Shown here in pieces: positions 9,174-18,447 of a DNA stretch of 64,000 nt (the first letter of the stretch is position 1; each line of letters starts with the position of its first letter). The notes under the pieces are model-generated. The model searched no databases. It was not told the DNA's origin and saw nothing but the letters and a program-made list of their open reading frames with translations. The position numbers and the translations under genes are program-made. The stretch comes from GWE2-42-39 sp942493345 (GTDB lineage Bacteria > Bacteroidota > Bacteroidia > Bacteroidales > Prolixibacteraceae), in assembly GCA_942493345.1 (NCBI GenBank), contig OW818695.1, positions 2,294,001 to 2,358,000 on the forward strand, given 5' to 3'.

Positions 9174-10325
9174 TTATTTCAGCAATTCGCCGAGTAATTT
9201 GTTTAATGCAGGTCCCTGAACATCACGGGCAACAATTTTGCCTTCGGGGTCGAGCAGATAATTGAATGGCACTTTCTGTACGTTGTAATTGTTTATTGCT
9301 GAAAAACTTCCTTTCATGTCGCCAACATTGATCCAGGTAAGGTTGTCCTTGTCAATGGCATCGACCCATTCGATGCGGTTTTTATCGATACTCACCTGGT
9401 AAATTTCAAAATTTCTATTTTTGTATTTTTGGTAAAGCTCAACCAATACCGGGTTTTGAATTCGCGAACCGTTATCAACTGCGGCCCAGAATTGCAGGAG
9501 TACATATTTTCCACGAAGCGATGAAAGTGAAACATTTCTTCCTCCGGGAGTGGGTAAATTAATATCGGGACTATTGGTGCCCGCCTGCTGGATGATATTG
9601 TGCAATTTTATGTTTTGCTCATCTTGCATCAATTTTATGGTATTCTGATACAGGGCTCGCACATGCTCCGATTTCGGGAAAACCGAATTGAGCGCCGATG
9701 CTGCAACTTTCAGCGATTGGAGATCCTGTATTACATAGTTGTTGTCGTCGAATTTTTGATAAAGGGCAAGCACACTGGCCATCGAAAATGGGTGTTTCTG
9801 AACAAAATTGGACGAATAATCGATCTGCGATTTTTTAATCTGACCTATTTCCTGTTCCCAGTTTTGCTTCAAATACGGGTAATCCTGATGGGTTCGGTAC
9901 AAAACCGTCAGGCTCCGAATTGAATCGAGTTTGTGCTTGGTGTCCGAAAGGTGATTGTTTAACTCCTGAACGAGTTTCGAGCCGTCGGAACCGGTGACTA
10001 CATATTCCCTCGAGAAATTGGCTGCATCGGCATGAACCTGAACCTTTTCAACGGAATCGACCAGCAATGTAACAAAATTGTTATCCGATAGTTTTAACAA
10101 ATAAAAGGTTGGGAAACTGACATTTCCTTTAAACTGAAATTCACCGTTTTTGTTAATTTTAGCTGAATCGACGGTTTGATTAACCGTTAATTTTAGCTCA
10201 TCGAGATAAAGGTATTTGCCCGAGGCATTGGTGATTTTACCTTCAATGACAAATTCTTTTTTTTTGCTGCATGCAGAAAACAAAACAGCAATAGCAACAA
10301 ATAAAGGGAAAATATTTTTCACCAT
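9174..10325 (-). CDS. DUF4369/thioredoxin-like lipoprotein without CxxC
   Basis: The start at ATG 10325 gives a lipoprotein signal (MVKNIFPLFVAIAVLFSAC) with lipobox Cys19; the longer frame to 10385 has no signal and is not preferred. Residues ~24-120 are a beta-rich DUF4369-type domain (VIEGKITNASGKYLYLDEL...). The last ~130 residues are a thioredoxin/AhpC-TSA fold like TlpA/ResA proteins of Bacteroidota. At the active site the usual WCxxC is replaced by FWAAVDNGSRIQNP, so no redox Cys pair is present and disulfide exchange is unlikely. It lies 79 nt upstream of lpxH on the same strand. It is probably anchored in the outer or inner membrane facing the periplasm. Confidence 0.82.
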   Translation of the reverse strand: MVKNIFPLFVAIAVLFSACSKKKEFVIEGKITNASGKYLYLDELKLTVNQTVDSAKINKNGEFQFKGNVSFPTFYLLKLSDNNFVTLLVDSVEKVQVHADAANFSREYVVTGSDGSKLVQELNNHLSDTKHKLDSIRSLTVLYRTHQDYPYLKQNWEQEIGQIKKSQIDYSSNFVQKHPFSMASVLALYQKFDDNNYVIQDLQSLKVAASALNSVFPKSEHVRALYQNTIKLMQDEQNIKLHNIIQQAGTNSPDINLPTPGGRNVSLSSLRGKYVLLQFWAAVDNGSRIQNPVLVELYQKYKNRNFEIYQVSIDKNRIEWVDAIDKDNLTWINVGDMKGSFSAINNYNVQKVPFNYLLDPEGKIVARDVQGPALNKLLGELLK

Positions 10326-10453
10326 ATTCCTTCTTTTTCGGTTAACGAGCTGTAAAAATAGCAATCTGAAATGAAAGCATTCCATAAATAACAGTAATTT
10401 TTCCCGGTGAACAGATAGATTTATCTATTTTTGGCGCTGAAAGACTTAAGCAG

Positions 10454-11395
10454 GTGAAAGTATATTACAACATAGAAACGTTCAAGGCAATCAATCCGGT
10501 AGTTACCATTGGCACTTTCGACGGAGTACACAACGGGCACAAAAAAGTAATCGGGCGGCTGAAAGAACTTGCCGCAGAAATTGAAGGCGAATCGGTTATC
10601 TTTACGTTTTTCCCTCACCCCCGGTTGGTGCTTTCTCCGGAAGAGGGGAACCTGCGGTTGCTGACCACTCTTGATGAGAAAATACAACTTTTTGAAGAAG
10701 CAGGTATCGACCATCTGATTGCATTTCCATTCACGCTGGAATTCAGTAGATTAAGCTATTCTGATTTTGTAAAGACTATTCTGGTCGACAAACTGAATAC
10801 CCGTTGCCTGGTTGTTGGGTACGATCATAAATTTGGAAAAGACCGTGAAGGAGGATACGAGTTCCTGAAGGAATGTGCCGATCAATATAATTTCAGGCTT
10901 GAAAAGCTGGAAGCGCTTCATGTGGGCGATGTAAATATTAGTTCAACCAAAATACGGATTGCCCTGGAAAGCGGAGACATCAAACGGGCCAACGAATTTC
11001 TTGGTTACCGGTTTACCCTTCATGGAAACGTGGTGGAAGGCCACAAATTGGGCCGGGAAATCCAGTTTCCGACAGCCAATATCGAATCGTCCGATCCGCA
11101 TAAGATTATTCCCGGGCACGGAGTTTATGCCGTAATGGTTCGGTTCAACAGCTCTGTTTACAAAGGAATGCTCAACATTGGCACGCGTCCGACTGTAAAC
11201 AATAATGCCGATCATCGCAGCATCGAAGTTCATATTTTCGATTTCAACAAAACGATTTACGGCAAACAGATTGAACTTTGCTTCTATCAAAAAATCAGGG
11301 AAGAGCAAAAGTTTAATTCCATTGATGAACTAAAAAAGCAACTTGAAAAAGACAAACAACACGTATTGAAAATGTTTGCAGAAATCAACAGATAG
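10454..11395 (+). CDS. ribF: bifunctional riboflavin kinase / FAD synthetase
   Basis: RibF phosphorylates riboflavin to FMN and adenylylates FMN to FAD in the cytoplasm. The N-terminal nucleotidyltransferase domain (about 1-180) has GTFDGVHNGHKK with the HxGH-type motif and the SSTKIR segment. The C-terminal riboflavin kinase domain (about 185-313) has GREIQFPTANI, PGHGVYAV and NIGTRPTV. The 313-residue length is typical. It is divergent from the thioredoxin-like lipoprotein gene and stands alone. The ATG at 10454 gives MKVYYNIETF, usual for this family in Bacteroidota. Confidence 0.96.
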   Translation: MKVYYNIETFKAINPVVTIGTFDGVHNGHKKVIGRLKELAAEIEGESVIFTFFPHPRLVLSPEEGNLRLLTTLDEKIQLFEEAGIDHLIAFPFTLEFSRLSYSDFVKTILVDKLNTRCLVVGYDHKFGKDREGGYEFLKECADQYNFRLEKLEALHVGDVNISSTKIRIALESGDIKRANEFLGYRFTLHGNVVEGHKLGREIQFPTANIESSDPHKIIPGHGVYAVMVRFNSSVYKGMLNIGTRPTVNNNADHRSIEVHIFDFNKTIYGKQIELCFYQKIREEQKFNSIDELKKQLEKDKQHVLKMFAEINR

Positions 11396-11480
11396 ATAAT
11401 CAAACAGCTTCCTTCTGCAAACAATTCGTTTATCAAACAAAGTTTTACTTCTTTATTTCTCCGGATAAATTCTGATCTGA

Positions 11481-14411
11481 TCAACGGATTGTAAGAACCG
11501 CCTTTCCTTCAACTTCTTTGCTTAGTTTTAATTTCTTTGAATAATTTCCCCAGACCAAACAAGGATAATCCCATTGATCGTTGATCAATAGAACACCGTT
11601 ATTTTGAATTTTATCGAACCGGCAAGCCTGTGTGGCATTATCGATAATCGTAATTTTATGTTGCCCGGGTGTGCTTAAAACAAAGGAGTAAATATTTTCT
11701 TTCATCGAACGCGCCAAGTTGGTAAACGGCAAATCCTTGTTCAATCCGTGATAATAAAAATCTTTGGAATCGAGGCTCCATGAATGATCCGGGTATTCGC
11801 GATAACTCATCGCCGGTTTGGATGTCAGGTCTGCCTCGCCCCGTGCTTCGCCCAAATCCTGGTTCGGATAAGCCGAAAAATATGAGTTCCGGTCCCATGC
11901 CAATTTACTAAACTGGTTGCCGGTTATGAATTTCATGCCACACTCCTGTACCCCGCTATATTCCGGGGCATTACCCAACTTGTACCCAACTTGTAATGTG
12001 CCGGTTTCATCAAGCTGAAAATGAAAAGAGACTGTAATATTATCGTCATTCCCTTCTGTTGAGATATCGAGAATTCCATTTTCAACCGTGTACTTGAAAC
12101 CGGTACATTTCCAGTTTTGGAGATAATCATTCTTCCCCATAATTTTTAGGTTGATATACGGGCCCGACTTGATCAAGGTATCATTTCCCGCTACGATATT
12201 CTGAAGCAATCCCGATGATTTATCCACGGTCAAAGAGAAGTTTATTCCTTTCACCAGCAAACGGTTTTCCTGATCGGTCACAATCAAATTACCCTTTTGG
12301 CAAACCGGTATTTCTATTTTTCGTATGCCCAGTAGCAGATTATACTGGTCAATCAGCAACGTGTCATTCTGATAGAAACTGAGGTTCAGCATTTCTCCCG
12401 CTTTCCAATCTTGTGCCGGAATGACTAATTCCCCTTTCTGATGCGGTTTGATATCCGAATTTTTTATTGTTCCTGAACCATCACCATATTGCCAGGTAAT
12501 CTTTAGTTCGTTGAATACAGTATGGTCGAAACGGTTGTAAACAGGGATTTTTAAATTTTTCCCGGACTCAAAATTAGCAACATTTTTTATCAGAATTTTT
12601 GTAGGCGAATACGCTTTTTTAGTTCCCCAGAACTCTGGTTTTTTTCTGCGCCAGGTATCAACAATACCCCATTCGCCATAGCCCACGCAAGGACCAACAT
12701 ACGTTGTGTGAATTATTTTGGGATCGATTTTGCCCCACCACTGATTAAAGCCTGAAAGCGTATCAGGTAACATAAATGTTTCATCAATCATTCCCCAGAT
12801 AGCGCCACCAAGTCCACCGTCGGCTTCGAATAAATAAGTCCACATACTATCGAGACTTTGCCCCCAAAAATTGCGAACGTTGGGATCGTATTGCAACGTG
12901 GTTTTGTTGTAGCAGGCCACATGCGCCCATTCGTCGAAAAGCATAGGCATGGGCTGGTACGAAAATTTATCGGAAGTAATTCCGTACTGTTTTAGATTTC
13001 CTTGCCAGTTGGGATAGTGCATGCTTGCAATATCGTAAATTTTGAGGCTGTCAGGTACGTGTCCCGGGTAACTGAATATTACCGGGCGGGTGGTGTCGTT
13101 TGCTTTTACCCATTTGAACGATTCGGTAAAGTTGTTTCCAAAAACGTTCTCATTCCCGATCGACCAGATAATCACGCTGGGATGATTCCGATGGTTTTGG
13201 ATCATTTCCTCAAGTTGTGACAAATAACGTCCGGTATATTTGGCACTGTCCTGAGAAGTACCAGAGGCCCGGTAGTCGGCGAAACGATGTGTTCCAACAA
13301 AACAAACCGCCGTTTCATCTTCTACATAAATCCCGTACTGGTCGCAATAACGCAGAAACTCTTCAGTTGGCGGATAATGTGAAGTCCTGATGAAGTTGAG
13401 GTTTGCTTCTTTGGCAAGCAAAACATCTTTTTTGTCGTATTCCGGGGTCGACATTCTTCCCAACAAAGGATGAATGTCGTGACGGCAGGCTCCGCGCAGT
13501 TTTACCGGCATACCATTTACCAACAATTTGTTCCCCTGTACGTTCACTTCGCGAAAACCTATTTGCCGGGGAATTTTTAATATCTCTTTTTCTTCTGAAA
13601 ACAAAGTGGTCACCACGGTATACAGGTTCGGATGTTCCGCATCCCATTTCAACGGGTTGCTAACCGCGATGGAAAGCATGCCGTTTCGTTCCGGACTTTC
13701 TTTCACCTGCTGTTTTATTCGCTTATTTGCAGCATCATAAATTTCAACCTGAAGTTTCGATGCGGTTGGTTGGTTTAGCTCATAAAAAACCTTCAATTCG
13801 GCATTCCGGTAATTTTCGTCCAGCTCGGTTTCGAAATACAATTTCTTGAAATTTACAGAAGGTAAAACAGCCAGTTCTACATTCCGAAGAATCCCGCCAA
13901 TCTGGTGTTTCGCATAACCGCTGGCGTATGAAATGTCATCGGTATAGTCAATAAATTCGACAGTAAGAATTGCTTCCTCTCCTGTTTTAACAATGTCTGT
14001 CATATCGCAGCTCCACTTTGTAAATCCGCCAAAATGTTCCCGCAAAAACTGTCCGTTTACCCAAACGCGGGCATACCCGTATACTCCGTAAAAATTAAGC
14101 GATATTTGTTTTCCGGAATAATCTTTCGGAACCATGAACTTTAATTTGTATACATAGGGAGTGTCGTGTTTGATCGCAAATCCTTGCATCTGGCACTCTC
14201 CGGGAACACGAATGTCGGGCCAGCCGGAAAAATCGACCGTGTTTTCCCAAAATTTCTCAGGCGGATTGATACTGAATTTCCAGTTGCCGTTTAAACTGAT
14301 CGTGGAATTCTCAACTCCTGATACGTCAAAAGCTGAAGGGATCTCGTTCGAACGACAGGAAAAGAGAACAAAAACAATCAGAATTAAAATTTGTGAAGGT
14401 TTAGCTGGCAT
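11481..14411 (-). CDS. GH2-family beta-glycosidase lipoprotein
   Basis: A 976-residue glycoside hydrolase of family 2 (beta-galactosidase/beta-glucuronidase-like). A lipobox (LIVFVLFSC) follows the signal, so it is a periplasmic or surface lipoprotein. The sugar-binding jelly-roll (SLNGNWKFSINPPEKFW...), Ig-like and TIM-barrel domains follow in order. The acid/base Glu421 lies in WSIGNEN and the nucleophile Glu494 in MLFDEWAH. About 350 C-terminal residues form extra beta domains as in long LacZ-type enzymes. It is cotranscribed with the SSS transporter gene 19 nt upstream. The substrate cannot be fixed from sequence alone; a beta-galactoside or related glycoside is the safe reading. Confidence 0.9.
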   Translation of the reverse strand: MPAKPSQILILIVFVLFSCRSNEIPSAFDVSGVENSTISLNGNWKFSINPPEKFWENTVDFSGWPDIRVPGECQMQGFAIKHDTPYVYKLKFMVPKDYSGKQISLNFYGVYGYARVWVNGQFLREHFGGFTKWSCDMTDIVKTGEEAILTVEFIDYTDDISYASGYAKHQIGGILRNVELAVLPSVNFKKLYFETELDENYRNAELKVFYELNQPTASKLQVEIYDAANKRIKQQVKESPERNGMLSIAVSNPLKWDAEHPNLYTVVTTLFSEEKEILKIPRQIGFREVNVQGNKLLVNGMPVKLRGACRHDIHPLLGRMSTPEYDKKDVLLAKEANLNFIRTSHYPPTEEFLRYCDQYGIYVEDETAVCFVGTHRFADYRASGTSQDSAKYTGRYLSQLEEMIQNHRNHPSVIIWSIGNENVFGNNFTESFKWVKANDTTRPVIFSYPGHVPDSLKIYDIASMHYPNWQGNLKQYGITSDKFSYQPMPMLFDEWAHVACYNKTTLQYDPNVRNFWGQSLDSMWTYLFEADGGLGGAIWGMIDETFMLPDTLSGFNQWWGKIDPKIIHTTYVGPCVGYGEWGIVDTWRRKKPEFWGTKKAYSPTKILIKNVANFESGKNLKIPVYNRFDHTVFNELKITWQYGDGSGTIKNSDIKPHQKGELVIPAQDWKAGEMLNLSFYQNDTLLIDQYNLLLGIRKIEIPVCQKGNLIVTDQENRLLVKGINFSLTVDKSSGLLQNIVAGNDTLIKSGPYINLKIMGKNDYLQNWKCTGFKYTVENGILDISTEGNDDNITVSFHFQLDETGTLQVGYKLGNAPEYSGVQECGMKFITGNQFSKLAWDRNSYFSAYPNQDLGEARGEADLTSKPAMSYREYPDHSWSLDSKDFYYHGLNKDLPFTNLARSMKENIYSFVLSTPGQHKITIIDNATQACRFDKIQNNGVLLINDQWDYPCLVWGNYSKKLKLSKEVEGKAVLTIR

Positions 14412-14430
14412 AACTATTTCATTTAAATTT

Positions 14431-15987
14431 TTACCAAAAAATAATATATATAGCAGAAAAAATAATGAGAATGATTATCGACAGGAGATTAAAGGTTTTA
14501 TCGGTCCTAAATAATTGATTTGTAAGTTGTATCCCTTTATTTTCAACGTGATGTATATCGAGCTTGGAGATGACAATAATCAATAAAGATATAATTAGAA
14601 ATGAAACTAACATTTGGTCGAGAAATGGCATTTCAGGAAATAAGAATTTCAGGAAAGCAGATACCGGAATCGACATAATTGTTCCCCAAAATGCAGCACG
14701 TGAAGTGGTTTTTTTCCAGAATAAGCCGAAAACAAAAATTGCGGTTATCCCGGGGCTGACCATTCCGGTGTACTCCTGAATAAACTGAAAAGCCTGCTCA
14801 ATGGTTCCCAATAAAGGAGCTACAATTACAGCAATAAACATGGCCACCACGCCCGAAATACGCCCGACATCGACCAGCGTTTTTTCGGATGCATGTTTAT
14901 TGATCAAGGGTTTATACAAATCCATCGTAAAAATGGTCGAAGTACTATTGAGGATTGCGCTGAAGGACGAAACAATGGCTGCGATTAACGCTGCAAAAAT
15001 AAGCCCTTTTACCCCGGAAGGGATAATATTATTAAGCAACCAGGGATAGGCTTCATCGGGTTTGGCAATATCAGCATTCAATGCCAAAGCAGCTATTCCG
15101 GGAATAACCACCACAAAGGGCAGGATCATTTTCAGGAAGCCTGCAAAAAGCATCCCTCGCTGGGCTTCTTTCAGATTTTTGGCTCCAAAAGCTTTCTGAA
15201 TAATGTACTGGTTGGCCCCAAAATAATAAATTCCCGCAATCCAGATTCCCCCAAACACCGCGCGGATACCGGGAAGATAGATATACGCAGGATTGTCTCT
15301 ACTCAGAATCATGTGAAATTTATCGGGAAGTTGTTCATACATCGTTTTGAATCCTTCGAAAATACCGTTGTTCCCACCAACCTTGTTGACAGCAAAGTAA
15401 CAGGTAAGAAGACCTCCGCCCAGCAGAAATAATACCTGGAAAATATCGGTATTTGCAATGGCTTTTAACCCGTTTACGATGGTGTATAAAACAGAAAATA
15501 CGGCAAGTCCGATAATTCCGTAGATGAGACTGATTCCGAAAACAGACTTTAATGTGAGCGCCCCCAAATATAAAATGGAGGTCAGATTTACAAACACAAA
15601 CAGCCCGATCCAGAAAATGGCTAAAATGGTTTTAATACGATTATCATACCGGAGAGCAAGAAATTGCGGCATGGTAAAAATCTTCTGATCGATAAAAACA
15701 GGCAGGAAAAACTTTGCAACAACAATGAGGATAATCGCAGCAATCCATTCGTAAGTGGCAATTCCAAGGCCAATGGCATAACCCGATCCCGACATGCCGA
15801 TAAATTGCTCGGCCGAGATGTTTGCTGCAATGATTGAACTACCTACTAAATACCAACGAAGTGATCTGTCGGCAAAGAAATAATCGTCGCTGTTTTGTTC
15901 TGTTTTTTTTGATTTTGATTTCCAGTTCCCGATCGCGAAGATAAGAAGCCCATACAAAATGAAAATAGCAATGTCAATATATCCCAT
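14431..15987 (-). CDS. sodium:solute symporter (SSS family)
   Basis: A 518-residue inner-membrane protein with about 13-14 hydrophobic helices and SSS/SLC5 signatures: SDDYFFADRSLRWYLVGSSI near residue 40, followed by the AANISAEQFIGMSGSGYAIG stretch of helix 2. Family members couple Na+ entry to uptake of sugars or related solutes. It lies between the UROD-like gene (35 nt upstream) and the GH2 gene (19 nt downstream), all on one strand, so it probably imports the sugar released by the GH2 enzyme. The substrate is an inference from context. Confidence 0.9.
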   Translation of the reverse strand: MGYIDIAIFILYGLLIFAIGNWKSKSKKTEQNSDDYFFADRSLRWYLVGSSIIAANISAEQFIGMSGSGYAIGLGIATYEWIAAIILIVVAKFFLPVFIDQKIFTMPQFLALRYDNRIKTILAIFWIGLFVFVNLTSILYLGALTLKSVFGISLIYGIIGLAVFSVLYTIVNGLKAIANTDIFQVLFLLGGGLLTCYFAVNKVGGNNGIFEGFKTMYEQLPDKFHMILSRDNPAYIYLPGIRAVFGGIWIAGIYYFGANQYIIQKAFGAKNLKEAQRGMLFAGFLKMILPFVVVIPGIAALALNADIAKPDEAYPWLLNNIIPSGVKGLIFAALIAAIVSSFSAILNSTSTIFTMDLYKPLINKHASEKTLVDVGRISGVVAMFIAVIVAPLLGTIEQAFQFIQEYTGMVSPGITAIFVFGLFWKKTTSRAAFWGTIMSIPVSAFLKFLFPEMPFLDQMLVSFLIISLLIIVISKLDIHHVENKGIQLTNQLFRTDKTFNLLSIIILIIFSAIYIIFW

Positions 15988-16022
15988 CCTGATTTTATTT
16001 ATGAAGGAACAATGGTTGTTGT

Positions 16023-17087
16023 TTATTTATTATGCCTGAAATTGTTTGCAGCTTCGATAATTGCACAAAGATTTTCCCAGGGAACTTCCGGTTCTACCAA
16101 ATGTGTTGGCCCAATGGTAATACCTCCTTTTTCCCCGCATTTCTGCAACCGCGAAATAGTCGTTGTATACACTTCTTCTTTTGTTCCAAATGGTAAAAGT
16201 TGTTGGGTTCCCAAAGTTCCCCAAAACGAAATGCGGTTGCCAAAGCGATCGTGAACGTCATCAAAACTCATGCATTCCGGTTGTACCGGGTTTAGTATAT
16301 CTACGCCAACCTCAATCAGCTGATCGATGAATGGCATTACGTAACCACAGGAATGATAAAAAATCAGAATGTCCGGATTGATTCTTCGGGCTGTATCAAT
16401 TACTTTCGAAAGTCTAGGTTTCATCCATTGTTCCCACATGGGTACATCGAGCATGATCGAACTTTGAGTGCCAATATCATCGCCAAGCGATAAAATATCT
16501 ACTCCGGCTTTCGCATATACTTCGGCTTTCGAACAGGCAAAATCGGTTATTTTATCCAACAGCGCTGTTGCCTTTTCATCCTCGGTCATCATATCCATCA
16601 TCAATTCTTCCATCGAACGTAAATACCACGATGCCTCCCAGACGGTCATCTGCATAAATGCAAAAGACGCCAATCCTTTCGATCGCAAGTCGTGAACCTG
16701 ATTAGTGAGACGGGGCAGTTCATTCTCCGGAACCGTTGGATATGGATAATCCAGTATTTCATTCAGTTCGGCCCCGGCCAGCGGATGATGCATCCGGGTC
16801 ATGTGAAAAGCATATTCCGATCCTTTCGAATGTCCAATTCCATATTCATCGAAGACAGTACTCTCCGGCAATTTTTCACGTTTAAATAATTCGGGGCCAT
16901 ACGAATAATTGCGTTGTACCTGCATTTCAAACGAGCGGTGGTCCATCTGGAAATAGGACTGATAATCATCATGCCCAAATCTTTTCCTGAATTCCTCAAT
17001 TTGTGATTCGCACAGTACAAAATCAACGGGTACATGTTCAAATCCTTCTCTTCGAAGCGCTCTCAGAATATTTTCTCTCGGAGTCAT
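16023..17087 (-). CDS. uroporphyrinogen decarboxylase-fold (methyltransferase-type) protein
   Basis: The 354-residue protein belongs to the UROD superfamily (TIM barrel). It begins MTPRENILRALRREGFEHVPVDF, a start typical of the MtaA/CmuA-like branch. It has a DILIFYHSCGYVMPFI segment, in which His and Cys are candidate zinc or substrate ligands. It lacks the heme-pathway context of true HemE. Members of this branch often sit in sugar or aromatic catabolic clusters with no proven reaction. It is the first gene of the UROD-SSS-GH2 set and lies 109 nt from the AraC-type gene. A demethylation or methyl-transfer role on a substituted sugar is only a guess. Confidence 0.8.
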   Translation of the reverse strand: MTPRENILRALRREGFEHVPVDFVLCESQIEEFRKRFGHDDYQSYFQMDHRSFEMQVQRNYSYGPELFKREKLPESTVFDEYGIGHSKGSEYAFHMTRMHHPLAGAELNEILDYPYPTVPENELPRLTNQVHDLRSKGLASFAFMQMTVWEASWYLRSMEELMMDMMTEDEKATALLDKITDFACSKAEVYAKAGVDILSLGDDIGTQSSIMLDVPMWEQWMKPRLSKVIDTARRINPDILIFYHSCGYVMPFIDQLIEVGVDILNPVQPECMSFDDVHDRFGNRISFWGTLGTQQLLPFGTKEEVYTTTISRLQKCGEKGGITIGPTHLVEPEVPWENLCAIIEAANNFRHNK

Positions 17088-17195
17088 TCTCTGATTTTTA
17101 GTTTACCCAAATGTATCTGATCCGCGAAGTATTTTATTGTCTATAAAAGAACATATTAAAAAAAAAGTTGCACATTTCGGAAGTGCATCCTGTTC

Positions 17196-18047
17196 TCATG
17201 ATTCTAAAAGAAACTGACGATATTTTTGTGGTGTAATTCCGTTTCGGAGTTTAAAAATCCGGCAAAAATACTGAGGCGACGAGTACCCAACTGTGTAGGC
17301 GATATCTTTAATGGCATACTGTTGGTTTAAAAGTAACTCTTTCGACTTGGCAATGCGCAAATCGTTTAAATAATCAATAGGGCGAGTTTGAAGATGTGTC
17401 TTAAAAAGCTGTCGCAAATAGCGGTTGGAAACCGAACAGTCCGACGCCAGTTTGTTGATGGTAATGTCTGAAATAAAATTGGTTTGTAATGTTTCAACAG
17501 CTTGTGCCAATGTTTGGTTTTTCGGTTGTTCCTCTTTTATTGACAACTTATCGATTTGCCGCGAAAGAATCACCCATAGCTCATTGAAATACAGCCGGGT
17601 AAGAAAAACATGACCTTTCCTTTTCAGCTTATTTTCCATAATAATCCGTTCCATGCAACTGCAAATCTCCGGGGTATGCGGAATTTTCAGGAAACCGCGC
17701 TCTGTTCCTTCCTGTTTGCTAAGAAACGATAATGTGTTTCCTAATTCTTCATTTACTGAAAAAAGAAACGGATCATCCAACCGAAATTCCAATTGTGCAA
17801 TCTTGACTCCACTTTTAGAATTTACATAAAAATCGTGTTTCGAGTCAGGTAAAATAAGAATGCAATTGTTTTCGAGCAGGGTTACCAATTCGTTTTCGAG
17901 CATCATCAGACATTTCCCTTTCAGCACATAATTGAGTTCAATGCGCTTATGACTATGCATTTTAAACCGATATCCATATTCAAACGAGATAATTCGGAAA
18001 ACATCAATCATAAAATTGGCAGTAGAATTTAAAATTTGCTTTGTCAT
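17196..18047 (-). CDS. AraC-family transcriptional regulator (cupin sensor)
   Basis: The 283-residue protein has an N-terminal cupin-type sensing domain (FKMHSHKRIELNYVLKG, a metal or sugar cupin pattern) and a C-terminal AraC DNA-binding domain with two HTH motifs at about residues 185-280. The signature AYTVGYSSPQYFCRIFKLRNGITPQKYR is split across helices. It lies just upstream of the UROD-SSS-GH2 set on the same strand and is the likely local activator of that set, responding to the imported sugar or a derivative. That link is inferred from position. Confidence 0.88.
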   Translation of the reverse strand: MTKQILNSTANFMIDVFRIISFEYGYRFKMHSHKRIELNYVLKGKCLMMLENELVTLLENNCILILPDSKHDFYVNSKSGVKIAQLEFRLDDPFLFSVNEELGNTLSFLSKQEGTERGFLKIPHTPEICSCMERIIMENKLKRKGHVFLTRLYFNELWVILSRQIDKLSIKEEQPKNQTLAQAVETLQTNFISDITINKLASDCSVSNRYLRQLFKTHLQTRPIDYLNDLRIAKSKELLLNQQYAIKDIAYTVGYSSPQYFCRIFKLRNGITPQKYRQFLLES

Positions 18048-18447
18048 ATCAACTCAAAATGCTTGTCCTTTTTTGTTTCGGCTAAAATTAAAAATAATAG
18101 CATCACGATTAGGGGTATTGTATTTATAAATTGTCAGAGGTGTAGATACAATACATTTTTTTCATAAGTTTTGTTTGAGCTTTACATTAGTTAGAAGAGA
18201 AAAGGTCCGGTAAGTCGCCGGGCCTTTTTATTTAAAGGTGTTCTATTCGGTATGATATTCTTCTTTACGGGTTACAAACAAAAAATCATTTAATTTTTAT
18301 ACTCTCTGAAAAATCGATGTATTCAGGAACTGGTCATTTTAGTCTGTCGAAAATTTTAAAGGAACTTTTATCTGCTTTTGAACCGGAAATGTTTAATTTG
18401 CAAGTTCAATACTTTTCAAAGTAAACCTAAAAACTGAGGACAATAAT
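18048..18447. other. 400-nt intergenic region with an orphan hairpin-terminator
   Basis: No gene is visible between the divergent araC-type gene and glmM. The region is AT-rich and should hold both promoters, but I see no perfect TAnnTTTG with a well-spaced TTG. Its main structure is the hairpin at 18200-18229, described separately, which ends no recognised gene. Confidence 0.5.
18200..18229 (+). terminator. orphan intrinsic terminator in the glmM upstream region
   Basis: GGTCCGG (18204-18210) pairs with CCGGGCC (18218-18224; one G-U pair), flanked by AAAA and TTTTT, so it could work in both directions. It follows no coding gene on the plus strand; on the minus strand it lies upstream of the AraC-type gene. 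It may end a short leader or antisense transcript. Confidence 0.6.
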
